From positions 174,889-238,888 of the forward strand of contig JAIXMX010000001.1 in the NCBI GenBank assembly GCA_020328155.1: 64,000 nt of DNA. The letters are read 5' to 3'. This DNA comes from Candidatus Endomicrobiellum agilis (GTDB lineage Bacteria; Elusimicrobiota; Endomicrobiia; Endomicrobiales; Endomicrobiaceae). This document shows, piece by piece, positions 27,860 through 37,784 of the stretch. The stretch's first letter is position 1. Each line of letters opens with the position of its first letter. The notes under the pieces are model-generated. The model was not told where the DNA came from. It did no database searches and worked only from the letters and a program-made list of their open reading frames with translations. The position numbers were made by a program, and so were the translations under genes.

Positions 27860-28783
27860 TTAAAGATATTGGCATAAAAAATTTGTCGCAGTCCATGCAG
27901 TCTTTGCCCATATATATATCTTAGGAAAGTTGACAAATACAGCTGCTATGCCAGCTAGACCATATCTAATTATTTTATACTTCTCATAAAAGGGTTTTGC
28001 GTAGTTCCAGAGTTTTCTCATAATGATTGAATTACTTAAATCATTCATCAGCTCTTTATTTACTTCAGTCATTTCGTGAAAGTTTGAATTGATCATACCC
28101 ATATTTATTAATGTTTTTACTATGCTTATTATTGGATTAGAATTTGTCCATGCGTTGCTGATAGCACTCAAATATGTATCTATATGAGATTTTGTATTAT
28201 GAATTTGTAGTAACTTATCGATAAATAGTGATGCGCTCCAGATACCTATAGGTATTGGTTTTTTTTTGATGGCATATAAGCTGGTAATTATTCCTCTGAC
28301 TATATCTCCCCCAAATTGCATAAGGATTGGTATTATTGGTATTGACATTACACTGTTTCTTTGTCTGAGTGTTTCTTCGATATGTATAATATGCATGAAT
28401 GCTGACATCGCAGATGCTGATACACTTTTTATTTGGTTTTCATACTCTTCCTGATTTCCAGCGGGAAGTGTATTTTTTTTACAACAGTAATAAGAATTTA
28501 ACGAAACTGCACCCAAAGGAAGCAGCGTTTCAAATCGAAACATATTCCTAAGTGTTGTCTTTTTTAATATAAGATAAGCTTCATATCCCGCCGCTAAAAT
28601 ATTTATAATTGGCGAAAGTATTGTTACCCGAGGATAGTTCGTTTTCGTTGGAACTGCGAGGGAATTAGAATTAGTCCGATCAATCAGGTCAGTCCGATTA
28701 GTCCTGTTTTTATTTGTATTGCAAGCGCTTAAGTTAAGTATTGCATAACACAATAGTAAATAAATACAAATTAATTTTTTCAT
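27860..28783 (-). CDS. Putative lipoprotein of unknown function
   Basis: I do not recognise the family. The N-terminus is a lipoprotein-type signal (MKKLICIYLLLCYAILNLSAC, lipobox LSAC). It is followed by an Asn/Arg/Thr-rich segment (NRTNRTDLIDRTNSN) encoded by short DNA repeats. The remainder is about 260 residues with several amphipathic or membrane-like helices (SPIINILAAGYEAYLIL; PIIPILMQFGGDIVRGI; YGLAGIAAVFVNF). It is a lone minus-strand gene, convergent with hydF. The signal plus lipobox and 307-codon open frame make it likely real in an otherwise decayed area. It may be a surface or host-interaction protein, but nothing in the sequence proves this. Confidence 0.65.
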   Translation of the reverse strand: MKKLICIYLLLCYAILNLSACNTNKNRTNRTDLIDRTNSNSLAVPTKTNYPRVTILSPIINILAAGYEAYLILKKTTLRNMFRFETLLPLGAVSLNSYYCCKKNTLPAGNQEEYENQIKSVSASAMSAFMHIIHIEETLRQRNSVMSIPIIPILMQFGGDIVRGIITSLYAIKKKPIPIGIWSASLFIDKLLQIHNTKSHIDTYLSAISNAWTNSNPIISIVKTLINMGMINSNFHEMTEVNKELMNDLSNSIIMRKLWNYAKPFYEKYKIIRYGLAGIAAVFVNFPKIYIWAKTAWTATNFLCQYL

Positions 28784-29518
28784 TTAGATAATTTTTCGAA
28801 TTTAAAAAATTGCTGGTTTAAAGCTGTTACATTCATTAAAAAGCGCGCGAGTTAGCAGAGTGAAACCCTGCTTGCCTATATAATGTACCAAATATTTATT
28901 GCGTTTACTATGCTATATTGTCATGCGCTTAAAATCAGATCGCGGTTAATTAATGAAAAGAGAAAGTGTTTGGAAGCAAAAGCAACAAGAGATTGAAAAG
29001 CGTATTGGCATATTCACAGAATTTGTCGACAAAAACGAGCGACAATAATGATATTATAAAAATATATGGAGGCGATAAGCGGAAATTTTAGAATGCGAGT
29101 GGAATTTTTTGTTCAAAATAAACATTGTTATTTTTCTTAACCTGTATTTATTTGTTACGGGAATAAAAGTATTGAAGTTTGAGTGTTAATAGATCCATAG
29201 ATATTTTTCTCAAAAGTATTTTTTGAAAGAGAAAAAAGAAAGATATTATTTTGGGAGTATGATGGGGTTTTGTTTGAAGTTTGCAAGTAAAAGTAAGCGG
29301 AGCAGTTCAAGTTTGACAGGTAAGACTTGATTTGGGCGTTTAACGAGATATGTTTCTTAAGAATTTACAAACTTTACAACAGATTTTTCCTTTTTATAAT
29401 TCGCGATGCTCATCTTACTCTTGTTTTAGAAACTTTTATTATGATTCTTTTCTAAAGCCGGAGTCGATATTTTTGTTTTTTTGATGTCTTTTTTTATAGC
29501 CCGATTATAATTAAAATG
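28784..29518. other. 735-nt intergenic region, nothing supportable
   Basis: The region separates the divergently transcribed lipoprotein gene and tpiA. A 31-codon plus frame near 28,953 (MKRESVWKQKQQEIEKR...) is the only coding-like piece and is probably a remnant. No hairpin terminator or RNA gene is evident. The tpiA promoter lies just to its right. Confidence 0.5.
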
Positions 29519-29548
29519 TTGAAAGTCCGACTGTAAATCTGGTATAAT
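29519..29548 (+). promoter_or_regulatory. Extended -10 promoter of tpiA
   Basis: TTGAAA (29,519-29,524) is followed after 18 nt by a perfect TATAAT (29,543-29,548), preceded by TGG, an extended -10 element. Transcription would begin near 29,555, giving a leader of about 30 nt with AAAGGAG ahead of the tpiA ATG. It likely drives tpiA, rpiB and the following lipoprotein gene. Confidence 0.75.
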
Positions 29549-29583
29549 TTCAAAATATATAAAAAAAATAAAAGGAGCTACCC

Positions 29584-30336
29584 ATGAGGAAACCGTTGAT
29601 GGCAGGAAATTGGAAGATGAATAAGACTGTTCCAGAGGCTATAAATGTTGTAAAGTCGCTTAAAAGTGCTGTCGCCAGCGTATCGGGTGTTGAAATTTTG
29701 ATTTGTCCCGCTTTTACAGCGCTTTATGCGGTAAGTGATGAAATTAAAGGTTCAAATATTAGTCTCGGAGCGCAAAATCTTTTTTGGGAAGCAAAAGGGG
29801 CGTTCACCGGTGAAATTTCTTTGGAAATGCTGAAAGATGCCGGCTGTTCTTACGTTATAATCGGTCATTCGGAGCGCAGACAACATTTCGGCGAGACTGA
29901 TGAAACTGTAAACAAAAAAACGAAAGCAGCCCTTGCGGCGGGTATTATTCCCGTAGTTTGCGTGGGTGAAACTCTTAAAGAAAGAGAAGACAATGTAACT
30001 TTTAAAGTTATAGAAAAACAGGTGAGAGTCGGTTTGTCAGGCATTAGTCCTCAACAGGCGTCTTTGGCGGTTATAGCTTATGAACCTGTGTGGGCTATAG
30101 GAACGGGAAAAACCGCAACTCCCGATCAGGCTCAGGAAGTTCACTCTTTTGTGAGAAAAATATATGAACAGATGTACAAAGAATCAGCTGAAAAAGTGAG
30201 AATCCTTTACGGCGGTTCCGTAAATCCGAACAATGTGTCGGATCTTATGAAAAAAACCGATATTGACGGCGGTTTGGTAGGCGGAGCGAGTTTGGAAGCC
30301 GAATCTTTTGCAAAACTTGTCGAGTATTCTAAATGA
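29584..30336 (+). CDS. tpiA: Triose-phosphate isomerase
   Basis: TpiA interconverts dihydroxyacetone phosphate and glyceraldehyde 3-phosphate. The TIM barrel carries the catalytic Lys in AGNWKMN (residue 12 region), catalytic His in VIIGHSERRQHFGE, catalytic Glu in AYEPVWAIGTGKTATP, and the phosphate-binding ILYGGSVNP and GGLVGGASL. The 250-aa length is normal. It has the strong site AAAGGAG and a clear promoter, consistent with high expression. Confidence 0.98.
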   Translation: MRKPLMAGNWKMNKTVPEAINVVKSLKSAVASVSGVEILICPAFTALYAVSDEIKGSNISLGAQNLFWEAKGAFTGEISLEMLKDAGCSYVIIGHSERRQHFGETDETVNKKTKAALAAGIIPVVCVGETLKEREDNVTFKVIEKQVRVGLSGISPQQASLAVIAYEPVWAIGTGKTATPDQAQEVHSFVRKIYEQMYKESAEKVRILYGGSVNPNNVSDLMKKTDIDGGLVGGASLEAESFAKLVEYSK

Positions 30337-30388
30337 AATAACGTAGTTAACAACATGGCAATAACATAAAATATACAGCGAGAAAGAT

Positions 30389-30850
30389 ATGGATAAGATT
30401 ATAAAATTGGCTTTCGGCACGGATCATGCCGCCGCCGAAGTAAGGAATAAAATAAAAGAATATTTTCAGAGCAGTGGTTATGAGATTGAAGATTTCGGTT
30501 TCTGCGGAGAAGGAAGTTGCGATTATCCCGACTATGCTCTTAAGGTTGCAGAAGCTGTTGTCGGCAAAAAAGCGGATAAGGGCGTTCTTATATGCGGGAC
30601 GGGAATAGGCATGTCCGTTGCGGCAAATAAGGTTAAAGGCGTTATTGCGGCAGTTTGTTGGGATGAAGATACCGCAAAGCTTGCGGCGCAACATAACGGA
30701 GCAAATATTTTATGTCTTGGGTCGAGAACTGCTACATTGAACGAACTGTGCCGTAGAATAAAGATATTTCTTGAAACTCCGTTTGAGAAAAGACATTCGC
30801 AGAGAATAAAGAAAATTAGGGAAATTGAAAAACTGCAGTGCCAGAAATAA
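30389..30850 (+). CDS. rpiB: Ribose-5-phosphate isomerase B
   Basis: RpiB interconverts ribose 5-phosphate and ribulose 5-phosphate in the non-oxidative pentose phosphate pathway. GTDHAAAEVRNKIKEYF (usually CDHxG at the start of the family), DYPDYALKVAEAV, the catalytic Cys in LICGTGIGMSVAANK, and NILCLGSRT are all typical of the RpiB/LacAB family. The length is 153 aa. It starts 52 nt after tpiA; the transketolase genes follow one gene later, so the local cluster covers sugar-phosphate interconversion. Confidence 0.95.
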   Translation: MDKIIKLAFGTDHAAAEVRNKIKEYFQSSGYEIEDFGFCGEGSCDYPDYALKVAEAVVGKKADKGVLICGTGIGMSVAANKVKGVIAAVCWDEDTAKLAAQHNGANILCLGSRTATLNELCRRIKIFLETPFEKRHSQRIKKIREIEKLQCQK

Positions 30851-30852
30851 CA

Positions 30853-31422
30853 ATGAGGGAGTTCATTTTTACTGTTCTTTTTTCTGTCTTTATAATGTCG
30901 TCGTGTATTGTAAGCACGGCTGTCGTAAAGCCGGATTATGATTTTTCAACAATTAGGACTGTGCGGGTAGAGAATTTTTCTTCCGGCAAAAAATACAGAG
31001 AGGCTGGCGAAGCGTCGCGAAAAATTTTTATTCGACATCTTCTAGCTAAAGGTTATAACGTCGTATCTGATAATGTTAATGTTGAAGTTGACGCCGTTAT
31101 AGAAGGGAGCATAACTTCTTTTCGCTGCGAGCGGAAATATGTTTTATACCCGGTGAGATGTAGTTCGCAATGTTATATTTTTAATGATTATTATGACGGT
31201 TGTTATGATTACAATTGGGCGCGCAGTCGGACGCTTAGAAAAGTTGTTACAAGGGATGCCATAGTCGGGATTTACGCGTATATGACTGATGTGAAAACGG
31301 GACAGGTTATATGGTCAGATTCGTCTGTTTGCAAAAATAAAAATATAGATTATGCGCTTGACGCAGTAGTGAGAGATGTCTTAAGAACCATTCCGCGCGA
31401 CAATGCTAATAAGCGGAAATAG
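30853..31422 (+). CDS. Putative outer-membrane lipoprotein, function unknown
   Basis: I chose the ATG at 30,853, just after the rpiB stop, rather than the GTG at 30,838, because it gives a typical lipoprotein signal (MREFIFTVLFSVFIMSSC). The mature part starts with YDFSTIRTVRVENF, then KIFIRHLLAKGYNVV and VDAVIEGSI. This strand-helix pattern is seen in small lipoproteins that assemble at the outer membrane (CsgG-, DUF4136- or LptE-like folds). Its closing part (GQVIWSDSSV) matches this idea. A Cys/Tyr-rich loop (SSQCYIFNDYYDGCYDYNW) is unusual. The family is not certain. Confidence 0.65.
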   Translation: MREFIFTVLFSVFIMSSCIVSTAVVKPDYDFSTIRTVRVENFSSGKKYREAGEASRKIFIRHLLAKGYNVVSDNVNVEVDAVIEGSITSFRCERKYVLYPVRCSSQCYIFNDYYDGCYDYNWARSRTLRKVVTRDAIVGIYAYMTDVKTGQVIWSDSSVCKNKNIDYALDAVVRDVLRTIPRDNANKRK

Positions 31423-31458
31423 TTTTTTATTTACAGGACTTAAAAAGGAGCTGTTATA

Positions 31459-32283
31459 ATGGAGATTTCAGACTTAAAGATAATGTCTGCTAATGTCAGA
31501 AAAGATATTATTAAAATGCTTGCTCTTGCGGGTACGGGACATCCGGGCGGTAGTTTATCTTCGGTCGAACTTTTGGTGTCGTTATATTTTAAACATATGA
31601 AATTTAATCCCGAAGATACAAATGACCAAAACAGAGATTACTTTATATTGTCAAAGGGGCATGTTTGTCCAGTGCTTTATGCGGTTTTAGCGCAGCTTAA
31701 ATGTTTCAATTCCGATGAATTGTGTACTTTGAGAAGAACCGGGAGCAAACTTCAGGGACATCCGGCAAAAGATAAAAAACTTCCGGGAATAGAAGTGTCC
31801 ACCGGTTCTTTAGGATACGGCTTATCTATTGGAGCGGGGATTGCCGTAGGAATGAGGCAAGCGGGTAAAAGCAACAGAGTTTACGTTCTTATGGGCGACG
31901 GCGAGCAGCAGGAAGGAAGCGTCTGGGAAGCTGCAATGTCGTCGGCTCACTATAAACTTGACAATCTTTGCGCCATCGTTGACAATAACGGTTTGCAGAT
32001 AGACGGCGCTACGAAAGATATAATGAACGTTGAGCCTTTAGCCGATAAATACAAAGCTTTTGGCTGGAGTGTTATAGAGATAGACGGACATAATCTTGAG
32101 GCGATTGACAAAGCTTATTTGCAGTTCAAAACGGAAAAAGGGAAACCTACGGCGATAATAGCGAAGACTGTTAAAGGCAAAGGCGTTTCTTATATGGAAA
32201 ATGTCGCCGAGTGGCATGGAAAAATTCCCTCAAAAGAATTGGTTGAAAAAGCGTTGACGGAAATTAACGAATCGTTGAAATAG
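31459..32283 (+). CDS. Transketolase, N-terminal subunit
   Basis: Transketolase transfers two-carbon units between sugar phosphates. This half carries the thiamine-diphosphate domain: GHPGGSLSSVELLVSLYF, LSKGHVCPVLYAVLA, GSLGYGLSIGAGIAVG, and the diphosphate/Mg motif MGDGEQQEGSVWEAA...DNNGLQIDG. Length 274 aa. The enzyme is split into two genes, as in many anaerobes and archaea, and the second half begins 136 nt downstream. Strong AAAGGAG site. Confidence 0.95.
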   Translation: MEISDLKIMSANVRKDIIKMLALAGTGHPGGSLSSVELLVSLYFKHMKFNPEDTNDQNRDYFILSKGHVCPVLYAVLAQLKCFNSDELCTLRRTGSKLQGHPAKDKKLPGIEVSTGSLGYGLSIGAGIAVGMRQAGKSNRVYVLMGDGEQQEGSVWEAAMSSAHYKLDNLCAIVDNNGLQIDGATKDIMNVEPLADKYKAFGWSVIEIDGHNLEAIDKAYLQFKTEKGKPTAIIAKTVKGKGVSYMENVAEWHGKIPSKELVEKALTEINESLK

Positions 32284-32418
32284 GGAAAACGATGTTGGCG
32301 CCCAGTTTAAAAAAAACGACTGTAGATGTCGGGATAAAGCTTAGATGTAAAAAGAATAAAAATAACGATTGCGGTTTGGCATAACGGTTGAAAGTATGTA
32401 TTCGGTCAGGAGAAAAAT

Positions 32419-33366
32419 ATGATAGAAGTTTTTGGAAAAAAGGCTACAAGATTTGGTTTTGGCGAGGGTCTTGTCGAACTTGGAAAAAAAGATCCTAAAA
32501 TTTTTGTTTTGGGCGCGGACACGGTTTCTTCAGTCGTAATAGATGGTTTTAAGGAAATGTTTCCCGACAGATTTATTAACGTCGGCATCGCGGAAACCAA
32601 TTTGATAGGTATGGCTGCAGGACTTGCCGTAGCGGGGTTTATTCCGTTTGTGTCCACTTACGGAGTCTTTGCGTCCGGAAGACCGTGGGAACAGATAAGA
32701 ACGACTGTGTGTTATTCAAATTTAAATGTAAAAATAGGCGGTTCGCATTCTGGAATTACGGTAGGACCTGATGGAGCAACCCATCAGGCTTTGGAAGAAA
32801 TAGCCATAATGAGATGTCTTCCCAGAATGAAAGTCATAACGCCGTGCGATTTGGTTGAGACGAGGAAAGCGGTAGTAGCGAGCGCGTATTCAGACGGGCC
32901 TACATACATAAGATACGGAAGAGAAAGTATCCCCATGATCACAAAAGACGATACTCCTTTTGAAATAGGAAAAGCAAATGTTTTAAGAGGCGGAGATGAC
33001 GTTGCGATTATGGCTTGCGGAACAATGGTTTACGAATCTCTAATGAGCGCTGAGATTTTAGAGAAAAAAGGTATCAAAGCAAGAGTCATAAATATCCACA
33101 CGATTAAACCTATAGACGAAAAAACAATCATTGCCGCTGCGAAAGAATGCGGTGCGGTAGTAACCGCGGAAGAACATCAAATTTATGGCGGATTTGGTTC
33201 TGCGGTTGCCGAAGTGCTTGTCAGAAATTGTCCGGTTCCCGTTGAAATGGTGGGAATCAACGACAGATTCGGCGAGTCCGGCGAACCTATGGATTTAATG
33301 TGCAGATTCGGACTAAAAGACGTAAATATTGCAGATGCGGTTTTAAAAGTTCTCAAAAGAAAATGA
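32419..33366 (+). CDS. Transketolase, C-terminal subunit
   Basis: This half supplies the pyrimidine-binding and C-terminal domains: VLGADTVSSV, VGIAETNLIGMAAGLAVAGFIPFVSTYGVFASGRPWEQIR (with the catalytic Glu that activates thiamine diphosphate), GPDGATHQALEEIAIMR, and PTYIRYGRE. It ends with the ACGTMVYESL and EEHQIYGGFGSAVAE regions. It resembles DXS in the second half, but pairing with the N-terminal subunit and the existence of a separate dxs gene settle it. Length 315 aa; AGGAG before ATG. Confidence 0.95.
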   Translation: MIEVFGKKATRFGFGEGLVELGKKDPKIFVLGADTVSSVVIDGFKEMFPDRFINVGIAETNLIGMAAGLAVAGFIPFVSTYGVFASGRPWEQIRTTVCYSNLNVKIGGSHSGITVGPDGATHQALEEIAIMRCLPRMKVITPCDLVETRKAVVASAYSDGPTYIRYGRESIPMITKDDTPFEIGKANVLRGGDDVAIMACGTMVYESLMSAEILEKKGIKARVINIHTIKPIDEKTIIAAAKECGAVVTAEEHQIYGGFGSAVAEVLVRNCPVPVEMVGINDRFGESGEPMDLMCRFGLKDVNIADAVLKVLKRK

Positions 33367-33437
33367 TATACCAAAAAGAATAGTATTGATTGTTTTATAC
33401 TCGGAATATGTTGACAGGAATTTAAAAGAGACTGTGA

Positions 33438-33791
33438 AATGCGATAATTATTGAAATCGAATTAAAGATTTCAGACATAAATATTGACTTCTATAAACAG
33501 ATGGAAATGATGGAACCTTTCGGTATGAACAATTTTAGCCCCGTATTTTTCATAAGAGATGTAATACTAACTGTGAGATATTGGTTTTTTGAAGACAAAG
33601 AAGAGCCTTTAAAATTTAAAGTTTCGCATAAAAGAAGTAAAAATATTCAGACTGTGTTTTGGAACAAGGCAAATCTTCCAAAGATGACCCGTTCCGAAGA
33701 TTCTTTGAATATAGCTTTTAATCTTGGCGTGGTCGGCAAAAATGAAAATAAAGTAGTGCAGCTCAATGCTGCAGATATAAAACTCTCGTAA
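33438..33791 (+). pseudogene. recJ: C-terminal remnant of RecJ
   Basis: The open frame, read from 33,438 through the track ORF at 33,501, gives IELKISDINIDFYKQMEMMEPFGMNNFSPVFFIRDV, which matches the RecJ C-terminal OB-fold region (family pattern: leucine-rich helix, then LEPFGxGNPxPVF). It continues QTVFWNKA and ends NENKVVQLNAADIKLS. The DHH and DHHA1 catalytic domains that should precede it, about 450 residues, are absent: transketolase sits only 70 nt upstream. It is therefore the leftover 3' end of a deleted recJ exonuclease gene. There is no ribosome binding site before the internal ATG. Confidence 0.72.
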
Positions 33792-33936
33792 TTATAAGCG
33801 ATTTTTTTAGTTGTTGTAGGCGAAGGCAGTTTGAAACTTGGTATTGAATTTTCAACTGCTGTTTATTTTTTAGATGGCGTGCATAGCAATATCTTAAGAA
33901 TTTCTGAATTTAATTTGTGGATAAAATTACGAGGAT

Positions 33937-34818
33937 ATGGAAATGCGCGGAAATCTGGTAAAGATTGCATTTATAGGCGGCAGCGGATTATATGAAATTG
34001 CCGGTATTAAAAATATTATTGAAAGAAATGTTGATACGCCTTTTGGCAGACCTTCGGACAAAATAACCACAGGCGAGATAAACGGCGTAAACTGCGCTTT
34101 TTTGCCGAGACACGGCAGAGGGCATACCTTAAACCCTTCGGAGATTAATCAAAGAGCGAATATTTATGCTTTAAAATCTCTAGGCGTGGGACAGATAGTT
34201 TCTTTTACAGCGTGCGGTTCTTTGAAGAAAGAAATGAAACCGAGAGATTTCGTTATTCCTGACCAGGTTTTTGATAAAACAAAAAACAGGCCGTCGACTT
34301 TTTTTGAAAAAGGCATAGTCGCTCATGTCTCAATGGCATATCCCTTCTGCAATGGAATAAGAGATTTAATCCGCCAAATTGTTGACGAGCTTGGCATAAA
34401 ACATCATTTCGGCGGAACATATGTCTGCATTGAAGGTCCGCAATTTTCCACGAAAGCTGAATCGGAAGCCAATAGGCAGGCGGGTTTTTCAATAGTTGGA
34501 ATGACGCTTTTTCCAGAAGCAAAACTTGCTAGGGAAGCTGAAATGTGCTATGCAAACATTTCTCTTGTGACTGATTTTGACGTATGGAAAGAAGGGGAAG
34601 AAGTAACGAACGACGCCGTTGCCTCGGTTGTTGCGGCAAATCTTGCAAGCAGTAAAAGAGTTATTGAAAGTCTTGTTGTGAAACTTTCAGAGAGAGAAAT
34701 AAAGTGTTCCTGCGGCAGTTCGTTAAAAACTTCGTTTATGACTCCATCCGATAAAATAGCTCAAAATCCGTATTATAAAAATGTATCTTTGTTAATTGAT
34801 AAATATTTTAAATTATGA
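33937..34818 (+). CDS. mtnP: S-methyl-5'-thioadenosine phosphorylase
   Basis: The enzyme splits methylthioadenosine with phosphate to adenine and methylthioribose 1-phosphate, salvaging the by-product of polyamine synthesis. The purine-phosphorylase fold shows IGGSGLYEI near the start, FLPRHGRGHTLNPSEINQRANIYALKSLGV, and YVCIEGPQFSTKAESEANR with VGMTLFPEAKLAREAEMCYA. Length is 293 aa. The start is chosen because ACGAGG lies just ahead of the ATG. It could act on inosine as related PNPs do, but the FPE and EAEMCY segments favour MtnP. Confidence 0.9.
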   Translation: MEMRGNLVKIAFIGGSGLYEIAGIKNIIERNVDTPFGRPSDKITTGEINGVNCAFLPRHGRGHTLNPSEINQRANIYALKSLGVGQIVSFTACGSLKKEMKPRDFVIPDQVFDKTKNRPSTFFEKGIVAHVSMAYPFCNGIRDLIRQIVDELGIKHHFGGTYVCIEGPQFSTKAESEANRQAGFSIVGMTLFPEAKLAREAEMCYANISLVTDFDVWKEGEEVTNDAVASVVAANLASSKRVIESLVVKLSEREIKCSCGSSLKTSFMTPSDKIAQNPYYKNVSLLIDKYFKL

Positions 34819-34943
34819 ATGTTTGTTTTTTGCCGACTGAGTTTGATGCTAATGTTCGTTTTACGCATGTAATATGTCGTGACGTGAACTTAGCGGAATA
34901 TGTTTTTAACAGTTGGGTAGTAAATGAAGCGCTCACTGCACAG

Positions 34944-35465
34944 TTAATGAATCAGTTTTTGTTTAAGGGCTTTTAAAATAGCTTTACCAAAATCTTGTGC
35001 GATGTCGGGACCATTTGCAGTGATAATATTTCCATCAGTTTCCATGTCGTTGCCCGTATATATGGCGCCACCTTTTATCAATTCTTCTTTCCCGTCAATA
35101 AAAACCGTTGCTTTTTTACCTTTTAAAATGCCTGCATTTGCGAGAATTACGCACGCTATGCATATTGAAGCCGTAGGTTTTCCAAGTTTAAAAAAATCAT
35201 TTGCAAGTTTTAGAGCGCTGGGATTATCGAAAAACACTTTTGATCCGCCTCCGCCGATATACGCTATCGCGTCAAAGTCATCTGGATTAATATCTTGAAT
35301 TAAAAGCGTGCTTATCGTTTTAAATCCAAATCTGCCTGTCAGCTCTCCAATTTTTACACTCGCAGTTGTAACTTCAATGCCGGCATCTTCAAGAACTTTT
35401 TTAGGTTTATAGTATTCTTCGTCTCTGAATACTTCAGGAGCGGTTATAAATATAACTTTATTCAT
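34944..35465 (-). CDS. DJ-1/PfpI family protein
   Basis: This is a class I glutamine-amidotransferase-like fold. The elbow nucleophile Cys lies in SICIACVILANAGILKGKKAT near residue 100, and the conserved Glu near the start is in TAPEVFRDEEY. GKPTASICIACV and the DAIAYIGGGGSKVFF block fit the DJ-1/ThiJ/PfpI group. Members act as chaperones, glyoxalases or peptidases; nothing here tells which. It is 45 nt downstream of ackA on the same strand and may be cotranscribed. Length 173 aa. Confidence 0.88.
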   Translation of the reverse strand: MNKVIFITAPEVFRDEEYYKPKKVLEDAGIEVTTASVKIGELTGRFGFKTISTLLIQDINPDDFDAIAYIGGGGSKVFFDNPSALKLANDFFKLGKPTASICIACVILANAGILKGKKATVFIDGKEELIKGGAIYTGNDMETDGNIITANGPDIAQDFGKAILKALKQKLIH

Positions 35466-35510
35466 AAATGCCTTGCTACTAATGATTTTATGCTGTAAAT
35501 ATTTTTAAAT

Positions 35511-36734
35511 CTATTCGTCTGTCTGAGCGCTTGCGTGCAGACAGACTTTTGACTCTCTTGCGATCATCAATTCTTCATTTGTGGGAATTATCATAATTTT
35601 TACCTTAGAGTTCGCGGTTGAAACGAACCTTTCTTCGACTGAAGGTTCGTTGTTCTTTTTTGCGTCCATCTCAATTCCCAAAGCATGTAGATTTGCACAT
35701 ATTTTTTCTCTGACTGCCATAGAATTTTCCCCTATGCCCGCTGTAAAAACTAAACCGTCAATGCCGTTTAATATTCCGCAATAGGCGCTTATGTATTTTT
35801 TTATACTGTAACAGAGCATTTCAAAAGCGAGTTTTGCTTTTTTGTTGCCTTCCGCCGACGCTTTGATGGTGGTTCTCATATCGCCCGAAAGTCCCGATAT
35901 ACCGAGCAATCCGCTTTCTTTATTCATTAGAGTGTTTAAGTCGTCGTCGTTTTTATATCGAGGATATTTTTTTATAATATAAGCTATGATTGCAGGGTCT
36001 ATGTCGCCGCATCTTGTTCCCATCATAACTCCTTGTAGCGGAGTGAAACCCATAGAAGTATCTATAACTTTCCCTTTTTCAATCGCAGTTATACTGCTGC
36101 CGTTGCCTAAATGAGCCGTAATCAGTTTTAATTCGCTTAAAGATTTTCTAAGCATTGCAGCCGCTCTCTGTGAAACGTAATTATGCGAAGTTCCGTGAAA
36201 ACCGTATTTCCTTATATGGTGTTTCTCGTAATATTCGTAAGGAAGAGCGTACATGTATGCGTAGTCAGGCATTGTCTGGTGAAAAGCGGTGTCAAAAACT
36301 AGAACTGACGGAATTCCCGGAAGCATTTTTTCTACCGCAAGAATGCCGGCATAGTGCGCCGGAGTATGCAAAGGCGCTATTGAAAAGCATTCTTTTAAAC
36401 CTTTTTTTACTTCTTTCGTTACTAAAACCGATTTTGAAAATTTGTCGCCGCCGTGTACTATTCTGTGACCGACTACGGCAATTTCATCTATATTTGCAAT
36501 GCTTCCAGTTTTTTTATCTAAGAGATCTTCTATTATAAGTTCAACGGCTTCCGTATGGTTTGTAACTTTTATTGAAGTTTTTTTCTCTTTAGCGTCGGAC
36601 GTTTGTCTTTTATAGTATGCTTCGGAAAGACCAATGCACTCGACTATTCCCCATGCAATCTTTTTCTCGCTTTCCATTTCAAAAAGAGTGTACTTAGTTG
36701 ACGACGAACCGCAATTGACCACTAATACTTTCAT
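35511..36734 (-). CDS. ackA: Acetate kinase
   Basis: AckA makes ATP from acetyl phosphate, yielding acetate. The protein begins [19 protein letters not shown] (phosphate-binding), and contains [25 protein letters not shown], the [40 protein letters not shown] signature and [10 protein letters not shown]. Length 407 aa. It suits a fermentative metabolism ending in acetate. The partner pta is not adjacent. The minus orientation is opposite to most of the window. Confidence 0.97.
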   Translation of the reverse strand: MKVLVVNCGSSSTKYTLFEMESEKKIAWGIVECIGLSEAYYKRQTSDAKEKKTSIKVTNHTEAVELIIEDLLDKKTGSIANIDEIAVVGHRIVHGGDKFSKSVLVTKEVKKGLKECFSIAPLHTPAHYAGILAVEKMLPGIPSVLVFDTAFHQTMPDYAYMYALPYEYYEKHHIRKYGFHGTSHNYVSQRAAAMLRKSLSELKLITAHLGNGSSITAIEKGKVIDTSMGFTPLQGVMMGTRCGDIDPAIIAYIIKKYPRYKNDDDLNTLMNKESGLLGISGLSGDMRTTIKASAEGNKKAKLAFEMLCYSIKKYISAYCGILNGIDGLVFTAGIGENSMAVREKICANLHALGIEMDAKKNNEPSVEERFVSTANSKVKIMIIPTNEELMIARESKVCLHASAQTDE

Positions 36735-37784
36735 TCGAGGTCAAGCCTCCCCTATTTTATATAAAATTTATTTACTTGTTAAAACCGGCGGATAATCTAT
36801 TAAAAAAACAAATTGCTTTTATTGTCTGGTTCAACTTTTTTAAGCCTATTAACCGCATTTCGTCAAATCCTATACTGATATATTTTCTCTTTAATTCCGC
36901 AGTTTCGCTGCAACGATGATTGTCGTGCTGCTGTCAAAAGAAAAATCTAAAACAATTTGGTTTCCCTTTTGTTGTCAATAAGAATTTTCGTTAATTCTAA
37001 CGGTTTCTAAGCCAGATGTAAACCCGTGTTAAAATTTGAAGAATATTGGTTTGGACTGTCAGCTTAATGCGTAGAAGCTTTTTTATTACAAGCGGCAGCT
37101 TCGTTTTCAAGCATATTTTATTGACGGTTGCTTGCGCCTATTTTATAAGTCGGCTCGTATAATATTTCTTAAATTACCTGTTTCATAACTGTTCCGTATT
37201 TTCAAGTATTCTATAAATAACACTGAGTCTTTGCATTTTGTGATTGACTGCGCTAACAATGCTCTCGGTTTTAATGTCCTAAACTTTTTTATCCGCGTCA
37301 CGCATCGTTGTTAGCAATGCTGAAAGGGCATTTTTCTATCACTCAGTGACGGAGCATTTTGGGATTTTTTTAAACAGCGGCGATTTTGTTTTACTGTTTT
37401 ACTCTAAAATTGAATTTAATAAATCTAAATTAACGTTTTTATGTAAAATACGCGACTATTCCGTATAAAATACTACGCTGATAACATAAAAACAATTGTG
37501 AAACAAAAGTTCAACAAGGACATAACAACTTTTTTCAACTTTCGCTTTTTAATGCAGATACATTTCAAGAAACAGAGGAAAAAAATACAACTTTAATTAT
37601 AAAAAAAATTACCGCTACCTGAAAGAATACTTTTAATAATACTCCATATTTTAAAAATCATTCAGATTTTAATAATTTTAGCGAAAATCAATTTTCAGGG
37701 CAACTAAAATATACACAATCTTCGCACTTTTCAGGATTAAAATCATCAATATATTCTTTTTTCGGCGATATTTTTCACCTTTTT
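36735..37784. other. 1.05-kb region, decayed
   Basis: No intact gene. The minus strand between about 37,340 and 37,180 reads in one frame as NALSALLTTMRDADKKV, a stop, then DIKTESIVSAVNHKMQRLSVIYRILENTEQL, so a former protein gene was probably here, but I cannot name it. The rest is AT-rich with many stops in all frames. A short direct or inverted repeat is not obvious. Confidence 0.45.
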
